In this document: positions 22,001 to 31,120 of the stretch, piece after piece
How positions within the stretch are numbered: position 1 is the stretch's first letter
Layout of the letters: the number at the start of each line of letters is the position of its first letter
Assembly: GCA_022539475.1 (NCBI GenBank)
Contig: VCMS01000100.1
Coordinates: forward strand, 313,195 to 377,194
Source of the DNA: Gracilaria domingensis
Lineage: Eukaryota > Rhodophyta > Florideophyceae > Gracilariales > Gracilariaceae
Direction: 5' to 3'
Length of the DNA stretch: 64,000 nt
Notes under the pieces: model-generated
What the model saw: only the letters and a program-made list of their open reading frames with translations
What the model was told of the DNA's origin: nothing
The model's database searches: none
Position numbers and translations under genes: made by a program

Positions 22001-23377
22001 ATGGCGAGAACCGGGACCAAGCGGAAACGAAAAGAACGTGAAGGCCGTACTGCAGCCGAGGTGGAACAGGGAAAGAGACAATCAGCGACAGAACAGAAGC
22101 TACTGGGGACCAGCGTAACAAAAGATGTGGCAGATGAATCTATTTTCACAATCGACAGGAAAGGGGAGTCAAAGGATGCTTTGGATAAGCAGTTTCGAGG
22201 TCAAGCTTTGCATCAGAGAAGAGCCGCAAAACGAGCGCGACGCCAAGCCCCAAAGGAAAGGAAGTCGGAAGCAGGAGTAAGGCCTTTACAAACTGGAGAG
22301 GAAAAGGTTAAATTCGTCGGCAAGAAAAAGAAAGTAGGAGTGGGTTTGGTCGAGAAACAAATAATGGCTAAGAGGAAGTTTGATAAACCAGAAGGCCATG
22401 TTGGAAACAGGAGTGCTGTGGTTCGCGAGATGTTACAAAAGAAGGGCGAAAAAGCTGATGTATGGTCTACAGCTCAAGAAGCAGAAGATCAAGATGCTGG
22501 AACAGAGTTGTTTGAGCAGAAAGGAATTGCGCAGAGACGGAAAGTTCTGGAAGAGAAAGTGCACTCAGTACACAGAGCAGCGCAGCCGATTATACATCCC
22601 GACAGCGGTTTAAGTGTAAATCCAAGCCACTCAGATCATCAAGATGCTTTGGGTGAAGCCGTTGCAAGTATTGTGCGGAAGGACGATGACAAGCGTTGGG
22701 ATGAAAAGAAGATGAGTTATGATCCAGCAATCTTACTTGAGAGTACGGAAGGCGAAGTTGCGGACACTGGAATGAAATTGGACGACAACATGAGTGAGTC
22801 TGACAGTGAGAGCGAACCCGATGCTGTGGCTACGAAGCAAGGAGCACCTGAACGGAAGACGAGAGCTCAACGCAACAAAGAGTCGAGGAAGCGCGTAATG
22901 GCGGCAAACATCGCGAGAAAGAAGGCTGATTCTAAGCAAGCAAGAGATATAGAGAACATTGTAAGCCTTACATCTCAGGCTGAGGAGGAAGCAGATAAAT
23001 TGAATGGAATCACAAAGCAGAGGATGCTAGAAGAAAATCCTCCACTGCCGGCGGAGACTGATGCGCCAGTATTACGGCGCATAGCTGGAGAAACGGTTCG
23101 AAATGAAAAGGTGTGTAATCCGGTAGCATTGAGTACAGAACTATCTGAAAGCATGCGAAACGTGAAGATGCCAAAAGCAAATGCGCTGGTTCGTGACAGA
23201 TTCCTAAGCTTTGAGAGGAGAGGATTTATAGCTCCTCCGAAGGTGCTACCCAAGGAAATGCGTAGAATGGCCAGAGACAAACTTCGGGAGGAGAGGAAAG
23301 AGAGGAGGAGGAGAAAGGGGAGAGGTAGTGCATCCGACCTTACGTTTTGGAGGAATGGCAAACGGGCTGTACTTTAG
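22001..23377 (+). CDS. NOP53: Ribosome biogenesis protein NOP53 (GLTSCR2 family)
   Basis: NOP53 recruits the exosome helicase Mtr4 to pre-60S particles for ITS2 trimming and acts in the nucleolus. The 458-residue protein is very basic and helical, as usual for the family. Diagnostic stretches are HPDSGLSVNPSHSDHQDALG (near residue 200), which matches the conserved NPSxxDHQ motif, then ERKTRAQRNKESRKR (near residue 287), and near the C-terminus LVRDRFLSFERRGFIAPP. The N-terminal KRKRKEREGR is a probable nuclear/nucleolar signal. It is single-exon and reads away from EF-G1. Confidence 0.88.
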   Translation: MARTGTKRKRKEREGRTAAEVEQGKRQSATEQKLLGTSVTKDVADESIFTIDRKGESKDALDKQFRGQALHQRRAAKRARRQAPKERKSEAGVRPLQTGEEKVKFVGKKKKVGVGLVEKQIMAKRKFDKPEGHVGNRSAVVREMLQKKGEKADVWSTAQEAEDQDAGTELFEQKGIAQRRKVLEEKVHSVHRAAQPIIHPDSGLSVNPSHSDHQDALGEAVASIVRKDDDKRWDEKKMSYDPAILLESTEGEVADTGMKLDDNMSESDSESEPDAVATKQGAPERKTRAQRNKESRKRVMAANIARKKADSKQARDIENIVSLTSQAEEEADKLNGITKQRMLEENPPLPAETDAPVLRRIAGETVRNEKVCNPVALSTELSESMRNVKMPKANALVRDRFLSFERRGFIAPPKVLPKEMRRMARDKLREERKERRRRKGRGSASDLTFWRNGKRAVL

Positions 23378-24433
23378 TGTGGTGCCCGGTTGGTAACGCA
23401 GATCCACACTTGTTGTCCCTTGTGAAGAAGAACTATTCTCTTCAGCTAAGGTAGCTCAGATTTGTTTCCCCGACTTCAGGAAAATCCGCCATAGTAACAC
23501 GAGCCAAGCTAAATGTATTTCTGAATGTCTCTCGCCCTCTCACTACTTCGAAATAAGGAGTCGAGCACTATGCTAAAGAAGAAGAAAGAATAAGAATGTC
23601 TCTCTCGTCTCTCGTCTCTCGTCTCTCCCTCTCTCCTTTCGTGTATGATCGCCCTAGAGCTTGATCATAGCAAGGTACAGAGCACTTTTGCGGTCCCTTT
23701 CGTGAATTCCCGTCTTAAAACTCAACAAGAGTTGTCTCTCCAAGTTCCGCGTGAGACAATTCCAGTCATCTAATCTATCGAGCCAGATGTTTTATATCAA
23801 TATGACTTTTCTAGGATGCGGCCGAAACAGTTTGAAATTCTGCAAACTCCTGTCGTCCGTTCAAAACAGCCGAGCTACAATAAAACTACGTTGGTCATCT
23901 CTAGAGGATCTCATATATAACTTGTCGGGAACAAAGTACTCGCCTATGGGGAAATCTACCCCGTACATGCCACAAGCTCAAATTGGTGTCAGCAGATATT
24001 CCTTCCCGCGATGCATAGATCGGCTGAACATGACGGGAAACGTGTACAACGGTACGTCGTGTACCTTTGGTACCTCGTAGGAGGGTGTTCCACGACAACG
24101 GCGCGCGGAGATTGCGGCGCGCCCATTGGCGGCGGGAAGATATTGCAGCTGCTCACCAACGGCGCGCCGCTCGCTGCGCGCGCGAAAACGGGCGCGCCTG
24201 GCGCCGCCACTGGCGCACTGTCGCCGCGCAGAGCCGTTGCGCCCAGCGCCCAGCGCCCAGCGCCCAGCGCCAGCCCTTTCGCGCCTCGAATCTCTCCCAC
24301 AGCCGTCTCTCCGCTCTCCGCGCGCCCCCGCCAAAGCCCATCCATCCGTCCGACCGACGCGTACCCCTCTGCACGAGCGCCACTCCATTTCCGCACGACC
24401 GCGTCGCCCCCCCCCCCCCCCGCACCAAACAGC
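23378..24433. other. Intergenic region with a dispersed repeat, then GC-rich 5' region
   Basis: About 1 kb. The first half contains the dispersed repeat at 23537-23590 and a pyrimidine-rich (GTCTCTC)n tract to about 23640. From about 24090 the DNA becomes very GC-rich, with a tandem (gcccagc)n heptamer repeat at 24239-24273 and 15 C at 24407-24421. This looks like the promoter and leader of the following gene, although the frame there stays open. Confidence 0.6.
23537..23590 (+). repeat. Dispersed repeat, copy 1 (probable retroelement 3' tail)
   Basis: This 54-base stretch (cactacttcgaaataaggag ... ctaaagaagaagaaagaa) recurs at 42443-42498 in the same orientation with a few differences. It ends in AAG repeats. 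A related tail follows the stop of the retroelement relic at 39914, so I infer that it is the 3' untranslated end of the same non-LTR family. Confidence 0.7.
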
Positions 24434-26203
24434 ATGATGAGGGGCATGTTCAATCGCCCGCCCTCCCGCCACCACCGTCCGCACACGCGTCGTCGTCGCT
24501 CGCGTTCGCGCTCGCGCTCGCGCTCGCGAACGCGCGCCACTCGCGCCACACGCGGGCCGCCCGCCCGCTCGCTCAGTCCGACGCGTCGTCGCACTCGCTC
24601 GCGCTCTCGCTCTGTATCGTCCGGCTCTCCGCCGGACTCTCTGTCCGGCGCGTCCAGTTACTCACACATCGGCTTTCGCTCGCCGCCACCACCGCCATTC
24701 ATGCGACGTTCGCTCTCGTTCACCGGTCTCCACGAGGACCCGTTTCCGTTTTCGCGCGCCTCCGAGTTTCCCCCTTTCGGAAGGAGGCGTTCTCGTTCTC
24801 GCTCCCCCCGTTCCAGGGTTCGCTCTGCGTCCGTTGACCGCGTTCCGTTCGACCCGTACGAACCGCGGTTTCCGTTCGAGCGTCGGAGGGCCTTTGATGA
24901 CTTCCCGCTACGGTTTGATGAACGTCCTCCCCCGTTTGACGACCCTTCTTTTGATGACTTCGAGCCTCCATTTCCTCCGCGTCATCGCCGTGGCCCGCAC
25001 TTCTTCGAAGATCAGCACATGCCACACTTTCCAGACCAGCCTCCTCGCTTTTCCATGGATCGCGCCATGCGCTTTCCAGCCCGCACTCCAAACATAGTTT
25101 TCATGCAGCCGAGGAGCTTCGTGTTCAACGTCGGCACTGTTGCAGACAGTCGTACCCCTTGGCTACAAGTCATGGACGAGTTTGATGGAAGACGCGTGTT
25201 GTACGCAACCGGCAACTATATGCAACGCTCGTCCCACGTCAGACTTCACGATGATTACTCTGGTGAGCTTCTTCGTTTGTCGCAGCGAAAGAGCTCCTCC
25301 AAGAGCAGGCGATACGCCTCGTTACGGGTTGTCACCTTCAACAAATACCGGGACCCTGTCATGACCGCCGTGTCCATGCGTGACGCCTATGGCCCGCAAA
25401 AACCCCAAGGCGCCGGTCCGCCGCCGTTTTCGTATGCACCCAACGCAAATCAGTATTACCCTCCACAGGGTGCATATCCTTATCCTGGTGCGTATCCTGT
25501 ACCGCCGTACGGTGCCCCTGGTCCTGGCTATCCAGATATGCAACCCGGTGCTCCGAATGCTGTTCCGCCTGAAGTTAGCGCTCCTCAGCCGACTGCCGAT
25601 GTCAGTGGAGGTCCGTACTCTGCCCCATGGCCCGATCCTCAGCAGCAGCCTCAGGGAGTGCCGGTTTACCCGCAACCCGATCAATCACGACAGCCCGGTC
25701 AGGAATATCCAGGCCCACAACCTCAGTATCAACAGTGGCAAGGAATGTACTATCAACCCAGTGCAAGTTATCCCAACCAGACCTTCCCACAGGGCTATAA
25801 TCCAGGAATGTATGCCAACTACATGTACGGCTTTGGGCATCAGAACAATGTTGGCCGTCCGCCTTTCCAACCATGGGAGTCATCGAATCAAATAATAACT
25901 GTAGCAGAGTTTTTCAGTGGGGAGAAAAGTATGGATGATATTCGAAGATCTCGCAGGGACGGCAGACGTAGACATCCGTTATTCAAACTCGCTCGTAGTG
26001 GAACCGGCGAACAAGAATGGATTCAAACCTCTACAGGTCGAGAGCTGGCTAGCATAACATATTCTACGGTCGGATCGGACGGATTCTCTGTTGAAGGAAA
26101 CAGCTACAAGGTAGTGGTGCAGCCCGGTGTAGATTTGACGATGATCACCTCTGCAATCGTAAGCCGAATTATCATGTGGGCAGGCAACGAGGAAAGGTTT
26201 TAA
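24434..26203 (+). CDS. RS- and proline-rich protein with split LURP-one-related (tubby-like) domain
   Basis: Start chosen at 24434 (MMRGMF), giving 589 residues; the frame is open further upstream, but through GC-rich leader-like sequence. Order: an Arg/Ser-dipeptide segment (RRRSRSRSRSRSRTR, residues 18-32); a Phe/Pro/Arg-rich region; about residues 220-305, with strands like LOR proteins (RSFVFNVG, WLQVMDEFDGRRVLYATGNY, VRLHDDYSGELLRLSQRK); then a Pro/Tyr/Gln-rich insert of about 165 residues (319-482, PPQGAYPYPGAYPVPPYG style); and finally the second half of the fold (HPLFKLARSG, RELASITYS, NSYKVVVQPGVDLTMITSAI). The last segment closely matches the end of LOR/scramblase-like domains. LOR folds relate to tubby and phospholipid scramblases, with function mostly unknown. 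The RS repeats suggest nuclear RNA-related localisation, but this is inference. Confidence 0.6.
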   Translation: MMRGMFNRPPSRHHRPHTRRRRSRSRSRSRSRTRATRATRGPPARSLSPTRRRTRSRSRSVSSGSPPDSLSGASSYSHIGFRSPPPPPFMRRSLSFTGLHEDPFPFSRASEFPPFGRRRSRSRSPRSRVRSASVDRVPFDPYEPRFPFERRRAFDDFPLRFDERPPPFDDPSFDDFEPPFPPRHRRGPHFFEDQHMPHFPDQPPRFSMDRAMRFPARTPNIVFMQPRSFVFNVGTVADSRTPWLQVMDEFDGRRVLYATGNYMQRSSHVRLHDDYSGELLRLSQRKSSSKSRRYASLRVVTFNKYRDPVMTAVSMRDAYGPQKPQGAGPPPFSYAPNANQYYPPQGAYPYPGAYPVPPYGAPGPGYPDMQPGAPNAVPPEVSAPQPTADVSGGPYSAPWPDPQQQPQGVPVYPQPDQSRQPGQEYPGPQPQYQQWQGMYYQPSASYPNQTFPQGYNPGMYANYMYGFGHQNNVGRPPFQPWESSNQIITVAEFFSGEKSMDDIRRSRRDGRRRHPLFKLARSGTGEQEWIQTSTGRELASITYSTVGSDGFSVEGNSYKVVVQPGVDLTMITSAIVSRIIMWAGNEERF

Positions 26204-26392
26204 TCCAGTTTCTCTGAGTATTCTGATCTTCCAGACCTGGCTTTTGCTTTGAGATGGGAGAAGTTTCGAACATTAATCCATATCAAAGGCCATCGTTTGC
26301 TTTCTCTCTATGTGGATTGGGTTAAAAGTTGTACTATATAGTCTGTGATGCAAAGCTGCATGCTGATATACACCTTTTGTACCCTTCATTCC

Positions 26393-26806
26393 TCATTCAT
26401 GCAAAGATGCGTCCTCTGTTGTTCCATTGTCATGATCCGAAGAAGATACTACTCCACGTATCCGTAGTTCATCTAAAACGCGTCGAAAAATAGCATCTTC
26501 CAAAACTGCAGCATCATCAGGAATGTCGACACAGGCATAAACAGCAAGCCCACAACGCTTCGAGAGTTTTTGCGCAAAACCGTAGCTTGTTGAGGCAGTG
26601 TGGGCTGTCGTGGCGAATATGGTACTGGCAGAGGGCAGCACTTCGTCGCTGACGCTGTGACCCATGCTTATGGACAGAGTACTGAACGATCCGAGAGACC
26701 CGTCTGTTGTGGGCTGCACCCATACCATAACGGAGTCTTTCATGAGGGTTATTTGATATCGCATGCGTAGATCCGCGAGTTGGTCGGTAAATGCTACCAC
26801 TTCCAT
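26393..26806 (-). CDS. PSMG4: Proteasome assembly chaperone 4
   Basis: PAC4 pairs with PAC3 and helps build the 20S proteasome alpha ring. The 137-residue protein has the expected size and strand-helix order. After a short N-terminus comes RYQITLMKDSVMVWVQ, the central strand pair; then SISMGHSV; then the most conserved part, TASTSYGFAQKLSKRCGLAVYACVDIP, where a Ser/Thr-rich turn leads into the A-Q-[KR]-L helix; finally a C-terminal helix AIFRRVLDEL. The tail is acidic. The gene is convergent with the preceding plus-strand gene and leaves only 189 bases between them. Confidence 0.75.
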   Translation of the reverse strand: MEVVAFTDQLADLRMRYQITLMKDSVMVWVQPTTDGSLGSFSTLSISMGHSVSDEVLPSASTIFATTAHTASTSYGFAQKLSKRCGLAVYACVDIPDDAAVLEDAIFRRVLDELRIRGVVSSSDHDNGTTEDASLHE

Positions 26807-27258
26807 TCTTGCCTTTGCTTCCCTCTTTGCTTTGTGTTTTCGTGTGAGAGAGTTGAACGAGAGGCGATCTCGGTTGTTGGATGAAACGATGCCAAAGCGG
26901 ACGTTGCCTTACAAATTCTGCCGTCGAGAAGCTCACTTGGGTTATCAACTTGATAATGTCAAGTGCTATTTCTTTGCCGAAATAAAATTCAACGATGATA
27001 AATCAGAATTTCTGCTCCATTTTTCACATAAAAGCTTCGAATTTCTTCTATTCGTCTTTAGCAGTGTTATGAAAGCAGACGTTCGAAGAATGGATGCCAT
27101 ACATCGTCCTAACATGTACCGTCCGTACGGCCGGTTAAGAGGGACCATCTTTAACCCTCATCTTCTATGTTCATGTTCATCATATGTAGCTCGAATCGGG
27201 CAGCAGAGGAGAGGGGTCCGCATTTCGAAGTTAGCAGAGCCGCGCTGCCGTTCGAACG
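26807..27258. other. Divergent intergenic region, no supported gene
   Basis: About 450 bases between PAC4 and the Cys-rich membrane protein gene, which read away from each other. A longer plus-strand frame crosses it but has no domain and overlaps the next gene in another frame. Confidence 0.5.
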
Positions 27259-27945
27259 ATGCGCCATCTGCAGCTTGCTTGCTTACTGACATGGTTCTTC
27301 GCCATGAATTACCACGCATACGGTGGGGTGTGGGATGAGCATTGTTCGGAAGGCAGCCAATGCGCTACAATGTTGAAGAATTACGCTAATTTAGTGAAAG
27401 GAGACGAGTGCATTTCATTCTACATCACTGGAAAATGTTCACGAATCTGCACATTCTCCCTAAAGTCTTTGATCAACAGATCTTCTTGGTCAAAGTGTTC
27501 GCAACGGTGTGCCTGGTCTTCGGCAATTACGGATGGGGCTAAATCCTGGTTGGATATGTGTCTTGCTAACCCTGGAGCTGACGTATTCGATTCGGAGGAC
27601 ACCAAGGCAAACGCCGACCATGACCTAGATAACGAAACATTGAGGAATGTAGCGAGAAACACAGATAGATCCATGGCGAAGAAAGAAATCCGTTCCAGGT
27701 CTTTAATGGCCCCAGGCTTAATTGTGCTCGTGATTGTTGCCGGATTTATGCTTTCCGCACGTTCTGAACTTAAGGACAAAGCCCAGAGAACTCTAATCAT
27801 AATTCGAGGAATGCTGCATCGTGTGATGGAGAAGTGGTACAAGAGGAATACAGCTGGGAGGGGACCTCTGGATGTTGGATCTGAGCGCATGTTACATCGA
27901 GGGGCACGAAGACATCTCAAATCATTACGGTCAACCCTCGACTAA
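27259..27945 (+). CDS. Cys-rich type I membrane protein, function unknown
   Basis: A 228-residue protein. It has an N-terminal signal peptide (about residues 1-22, hydrophobic LACLLTWFFAM), then an ectodomain with eight cysteines (29, 35, 51, 60, 64, 80, 84, 101) in a compact 75-residue stretch that should form disulphides. A polar acidic linker follows, then one membrane segment (about 151-166, APGLIVLVIVAGFML), and a basic cytoplasmic tail of about 60 residues. The cysteine spacing matches no family I know. It may be a lineage-specific cell-surface protein. The start is well defined by the signal peptide. Confidence 0.6.
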   Translation: MRHLQLACLLTWFFAMNYHAYGGVWDEHCSEGSQCATMLKNYANLVKGDECISFYITGKCSRICTFSLKSLINRSSWSKCSQRCAWSSAITDGAKSWLDMCLANPGADVFDSEDTKANADHDLDNETLRNVARNTDRSMAKKEIRSRSLMAPGLIVLVIVAGFMLSARSELKDKAQRTLIIIRGMLHRVMEKWYKRNTAGRGPLDVGSERMLHRGARRHLKSLRSTLD

Positions 27946-27979
27946 TGAGCCCTATGCATTGATAGTTTTAGACATTTAG

Positions 27980-28201
27980 ATGGAACTGAAGTCGCTGTTC
28001 GCTGCGTTTATGTGCGCCCTTTACCTTCCAATGGTAACCTTGACAACTGCTAACTCTTCACACATACTCGCGCACATAAACCATGAGAGAAACGAAATGA
28101 AATATATTCAAACATACTTGGAGAGCTCCCGAGTGAATATATCCGAAATCATGCCGAGAACACACTCATTCGGTGATGAACCCATCTGTCTTCGTCTGTG
28201 A
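27980..28201 (+). CDS. Possible small secreted protein
   Basis: A 73-residue frame starting 34 bases after the previous stop. Residues 1-26 form a convincing signal peptide (LFAAFMCALYLPMVTLTTANS). The mature part would be about 47 residues with one cysteine and no recognised domain. The small size and lack of any relative make it tentative; it could also be untranslated 3' sequence of the upstream gene. Confidence 0.3.
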   Translation: MELKSLFAAFMCALYLPMVTLTTANSSHILAHINHERNEMKYIQTYLESSRVNISEIMPRTHSFGDEPICLRL

Positions 28202-28981
28202 CCTAGGCATGATCATAGGAAGCAACTAGGGCATCTGTCGTGGAAGCGGACATACTTCGTGGTCGATACGAAGATAGTAATTCGAGCGTTTTCTCGGGTA
28301 CGTAATATGCGGAATAAAAAAAGTGGGATGTTTAAGATTTGCTGTATAGGAAGGACTCAGGGCTCTCGACGTTAGCGTCAGTGTTTGTGCCACAAACTTT
28401 GTGGGTGTGCAGTGGTTGACAGCACTATTGATGCAACTACGGCTACCCCCGCACCTCTCAATCCTAATACCTCTCATGCCAAGTCAAGACAGCTCAGAAC
28501 CCATGGTACTCACCGGGTACTTAAATGAGAGGAATTGGAGATGTAGAAAGAAGAGTGCAGGCTATATGCTTTGAAGCAATGGCTATATTACATAGCCGTT
28601 GCTTTCGCCCGTGCATTTGATTGCATCGCATTATAGCAGCCGCAAATCATCAGAGCGGCAGACACAGAATAACCAACTGGCCTCCGTCTTGCGATATTAG
28701 TTTGACAACATGACCAGGTCGCATGTTGAGTGATAGAACCTCCACATGTCCTCACCAATAAATGTAGGGACTGAACTCTCCCACAAAATCCATTGAGCGT
28801 CTGTTTTTGTATCAATACTACGGAAAGGAGTCCTGGAGGAGGAATGCAAAGAAATGCACGATGCGACGCCTCGAGAGAAAAGGTAGGGGCGGTTCGGAGC
28901 ATGTGTCTAGTTTACAACGCCACTACCAAGGTGGTGTATTTTGCTACATTATGACAACCAGTTCCGGGATTGATCAACGAA
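28202..28981. other. Intergenic region, no supported gene
   Basis: About 780 bases between the possible small secreted frame and the end of the minus-strand M14 gene. Open frames are short and featureless, and no repeat stands out. Confidence 0.5.
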
Positions 28982-30664
28982 TTAGGCTCTCTTTCCGGGT
29001 AATCGTGGGCCACGCGAACGGAATTTGTATCCCTTGCCTCGATCAGCAAAGAAGTATCGCTTAGCAACGAAGAGCGCGAGGCTAAGCATACCTAGAGATG
29101 CCCAAGCACCTGCCCATCCGGTAAGAAAACGGAAGTGAGTTTCCTCATCATCACTATCAGAAGCTTTCTGCTCGTTGTGTTTGGTACGTCCATCCACCTC
29201 TTCGCGTGGCAAAACAGGATTCTTACCTCCAGCATTCAATGATGCAGCCTTATCGTCTCTGAGTTCGCTTCTATTCTCCTCGCGATCCTTTGCCATTGAG
29301 CTCTTCTGAGTCCCGGCGCTCTCTTCAGAATTTGTGCCATCATCCGAGTCAGCACTCTCTGGGTCTGGCATACCTTCAGCGATAGCCTGTGCCCGCCACA
29401 CAGTAGCCTCTGCTGCCGCCAGAGACGCATTCTGCTCAGCCACATGGAGACCGTGTTCAGACTCTAAGCGCATCCAAGTGTGCACAGCCACTGAGAAGTT
29501 GAGCACAGCGCCTGCCCAGTTATTTGTAACGCGATCATAGCCAGCTTGGTTCACGGGGTTGTGTTTTCGGAAGCAATCGCCTTGTGGTGCTTCGGCATCA
29601 TAAACATGCCACGAGTACACAAATGGTACTCGCATAGTGCCATATATATAATCCATGCTTGTCCCACATTTTATCGCGCCAGTAACATTGCTCAATGACC
29701 CGGACTTGCATCGACTGCAATGCGCCGCATTTACACTCTTCATAACTTGTGATAGACGAGTGCTTTGTTCACCAGATAACGGCTCGTCTTTGCAATCCCA
29801 CGGCAGCGTAATAGCCGGCTCACCGGTTCGAATGGTGACGTAGCTGGCGGGGCGCACAAGAAAAACAAGGTTCCTCAGCGCGCGAGACTCAGGTTCTGAG
29901 AAAGGGTGTGTTCCAGAAATTGGGGACGCGACGTCATCGGCGCCTGCATCACGGCGTGAAAAGCGTCGCGACACAGCCGCACGAATGGCAGAAACCTTTG
30001 TTTTCGCGGCATCTTGCGGTTGATCTTCTTCGAATCGCCAGAAAGAGGGCCAGTTTCTGTCAAGCTCGACGTCATTTGCATTGGTGCGGTCGCAGCGACG
30101 GCCCATTTCGGCGATGGTGCGGCCGTCAGGGTTTGCGACCGGCACGAGAATGAGCTCCACCTGCGGCGGAAGTGATAGTTGCGAAGTGCCATTCGCACAC
30201 AGTTTGGTAAGGACGCGTAACGAGATCTCGGACGTTAGCAAGTCGCGCCCTTCTTCGCCAAACACGAACACCGAACGGGCGGTTGGAGTGGGTTGGGCCC
30301 GCAGGGAGAAGCGAGGAGAGGGGCGAGAGCGGACGGTAAAGTACAAGAGGCCCTCGTCGCCAGGCGGGGGTAAGTGAGAGTCCGCAGATACTGGGATGGA
30401 CTTTGGAGGCTGGTCAGGCGTGAGCGAAAGGGCAGGTTCGATGATAAACGGGGTGACTGCGAAGCGCTCGCACGACTGAGCAGTGGCGAGAAGCGCCTTC
30501 ACCAGATGGCTTGTACGGTGATACAGGTTCCAGTCGGGCGTCGCAAAGCGCAACGGACGCACGGGACGATCCTTGCGAAGCTCACCCTGCGCCTGGATGA
30601 GGCTCTCGAAGCACAGGCGGCACGGAAGCAGCGCGAGCAGCACAGCGGCTGGAAGGAGGCGCAT
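28982..30664 (-). CDS. Membrane-anchored M14 carboxypeptidase homologue lacking catalytic residues
   Basis: The start at 30664 gives a 560-residue protein with a clean signal peptide (MRLLPAAVLLALLPCRLC). The frame is open further upstream through GC-rich leader. The M14 metallocarboxypeptidase fold is recognisable from FVFGEEGRDLLTSE (134-146), VANPDGR (176-182), LDRNW (201-205), HPFSEPESRAL (253-263), SYVTIRTGEPAITLPWD (274-290) and VYSWHVYD (349-356). Aligned to active enzymes, the zinc ligand motif HxxE reads E138-G-R-D141, the third ligand His is Arg279, and the catalytic Glu is His353. It is therefore probably a non-enzyme binding or scaffolding homologue. An acidic Ser-rich stalk and a C-terminal membrane helix (ASLGMLSLALFVAKRYFF) with a basic tail make it type I, probably in the secretory system or cell surface. 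Confidence 0.75.
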   Translation of the reverse strand: MRLLPAAVLLALLPCRLCFESLIQAQGELRKDRPVRPLRFATPDWNLYHRTSHLVKALLATAQSCERFAVTPFIIEPALSLTPDQPPKSIPVSADSHLPPPGDEGLLYFTVRSRPSPRFSLRAQPTPTARSVFVFGEEGRDLLTSEISLRVLTKLCANGTSQLSLPPQVELILVPVANPDGRTIAEMGRRCDRTNANDVELDRNWPSFWRFEEDQPQDAAKTKVSAIRAAVSRRFSRRDAGADDVASPISGTHPFSEPESRALRNLVFLVRPASYVTIRTGEPAITLPWDCKDEPLSGEQSTRLSQVMKSVNAAHCSRCKSGSLSNVTGAIKCGTSMDYIYGTMRVPFVYSWHVYDAEAPQGDCFRKHNPVNQAGYDRVTNNWAGAVLNFSVAVHTWMRLESEHGLHVAEQNASLAAAEATVWRAQAIAEGMPDPESADSDDGTNSEESAGTQKSSMAKDREENRSELRDDKAASLNAGGKNPVLPREEVDGRTKHNEQKASDSDDEETHFRFLTGWAGAWASLGMLSLALFVAKRYFFADRGKGYKFRSRGPRLPGKRA

Positions 30665-31120
30665 GACTGCTGCTCGGCGATGCTCACGCACGACGCGGCG
30701 GCATGGTGCGCGACACTCGCGCGCGCAGCGGCGAAGGGCGCGTGGTGTGCGAGGTGAGGCGGCAGCAGCGGCGCGTGCGCGAACGCGCGCGCGGACGACA
30801 ACAGCGCGGCTGCCGCGTGCGCGCGCGCAATCGGAGCCGTCAGCGGCGGCTGCTCGCGTCGGCTGTAAGCGCGGGCGCCCAATGCGGCGCGCACAAATGG
30901 CCGTCGACACGCCACTTCGGTTACAAATAAACGGCCGCTGCGAGGCACGCTATGATGAGCCACGCCTTGCCACCGCCGCCATCGCTCCCGCGGCAGCTCC
31001 GCTCGTTCGCCGCGTACCTAACACATTCCGCCCAGATACATCAGCGAGCCCCACAGCAGCCTCGCCAGTCCGCAATCGCAGGGCGCCCTCTCACCCGCCT
31101 CCAGTCGCTACGCCCGCCAC

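Noticed and set aside
23989-24594. Long minus-strand frame opposite the RS-rich gene
   Set aside because: An artefact of GC-rich DNA: Arg/Gly/Ala low complexity and antisense to a better supported frame.
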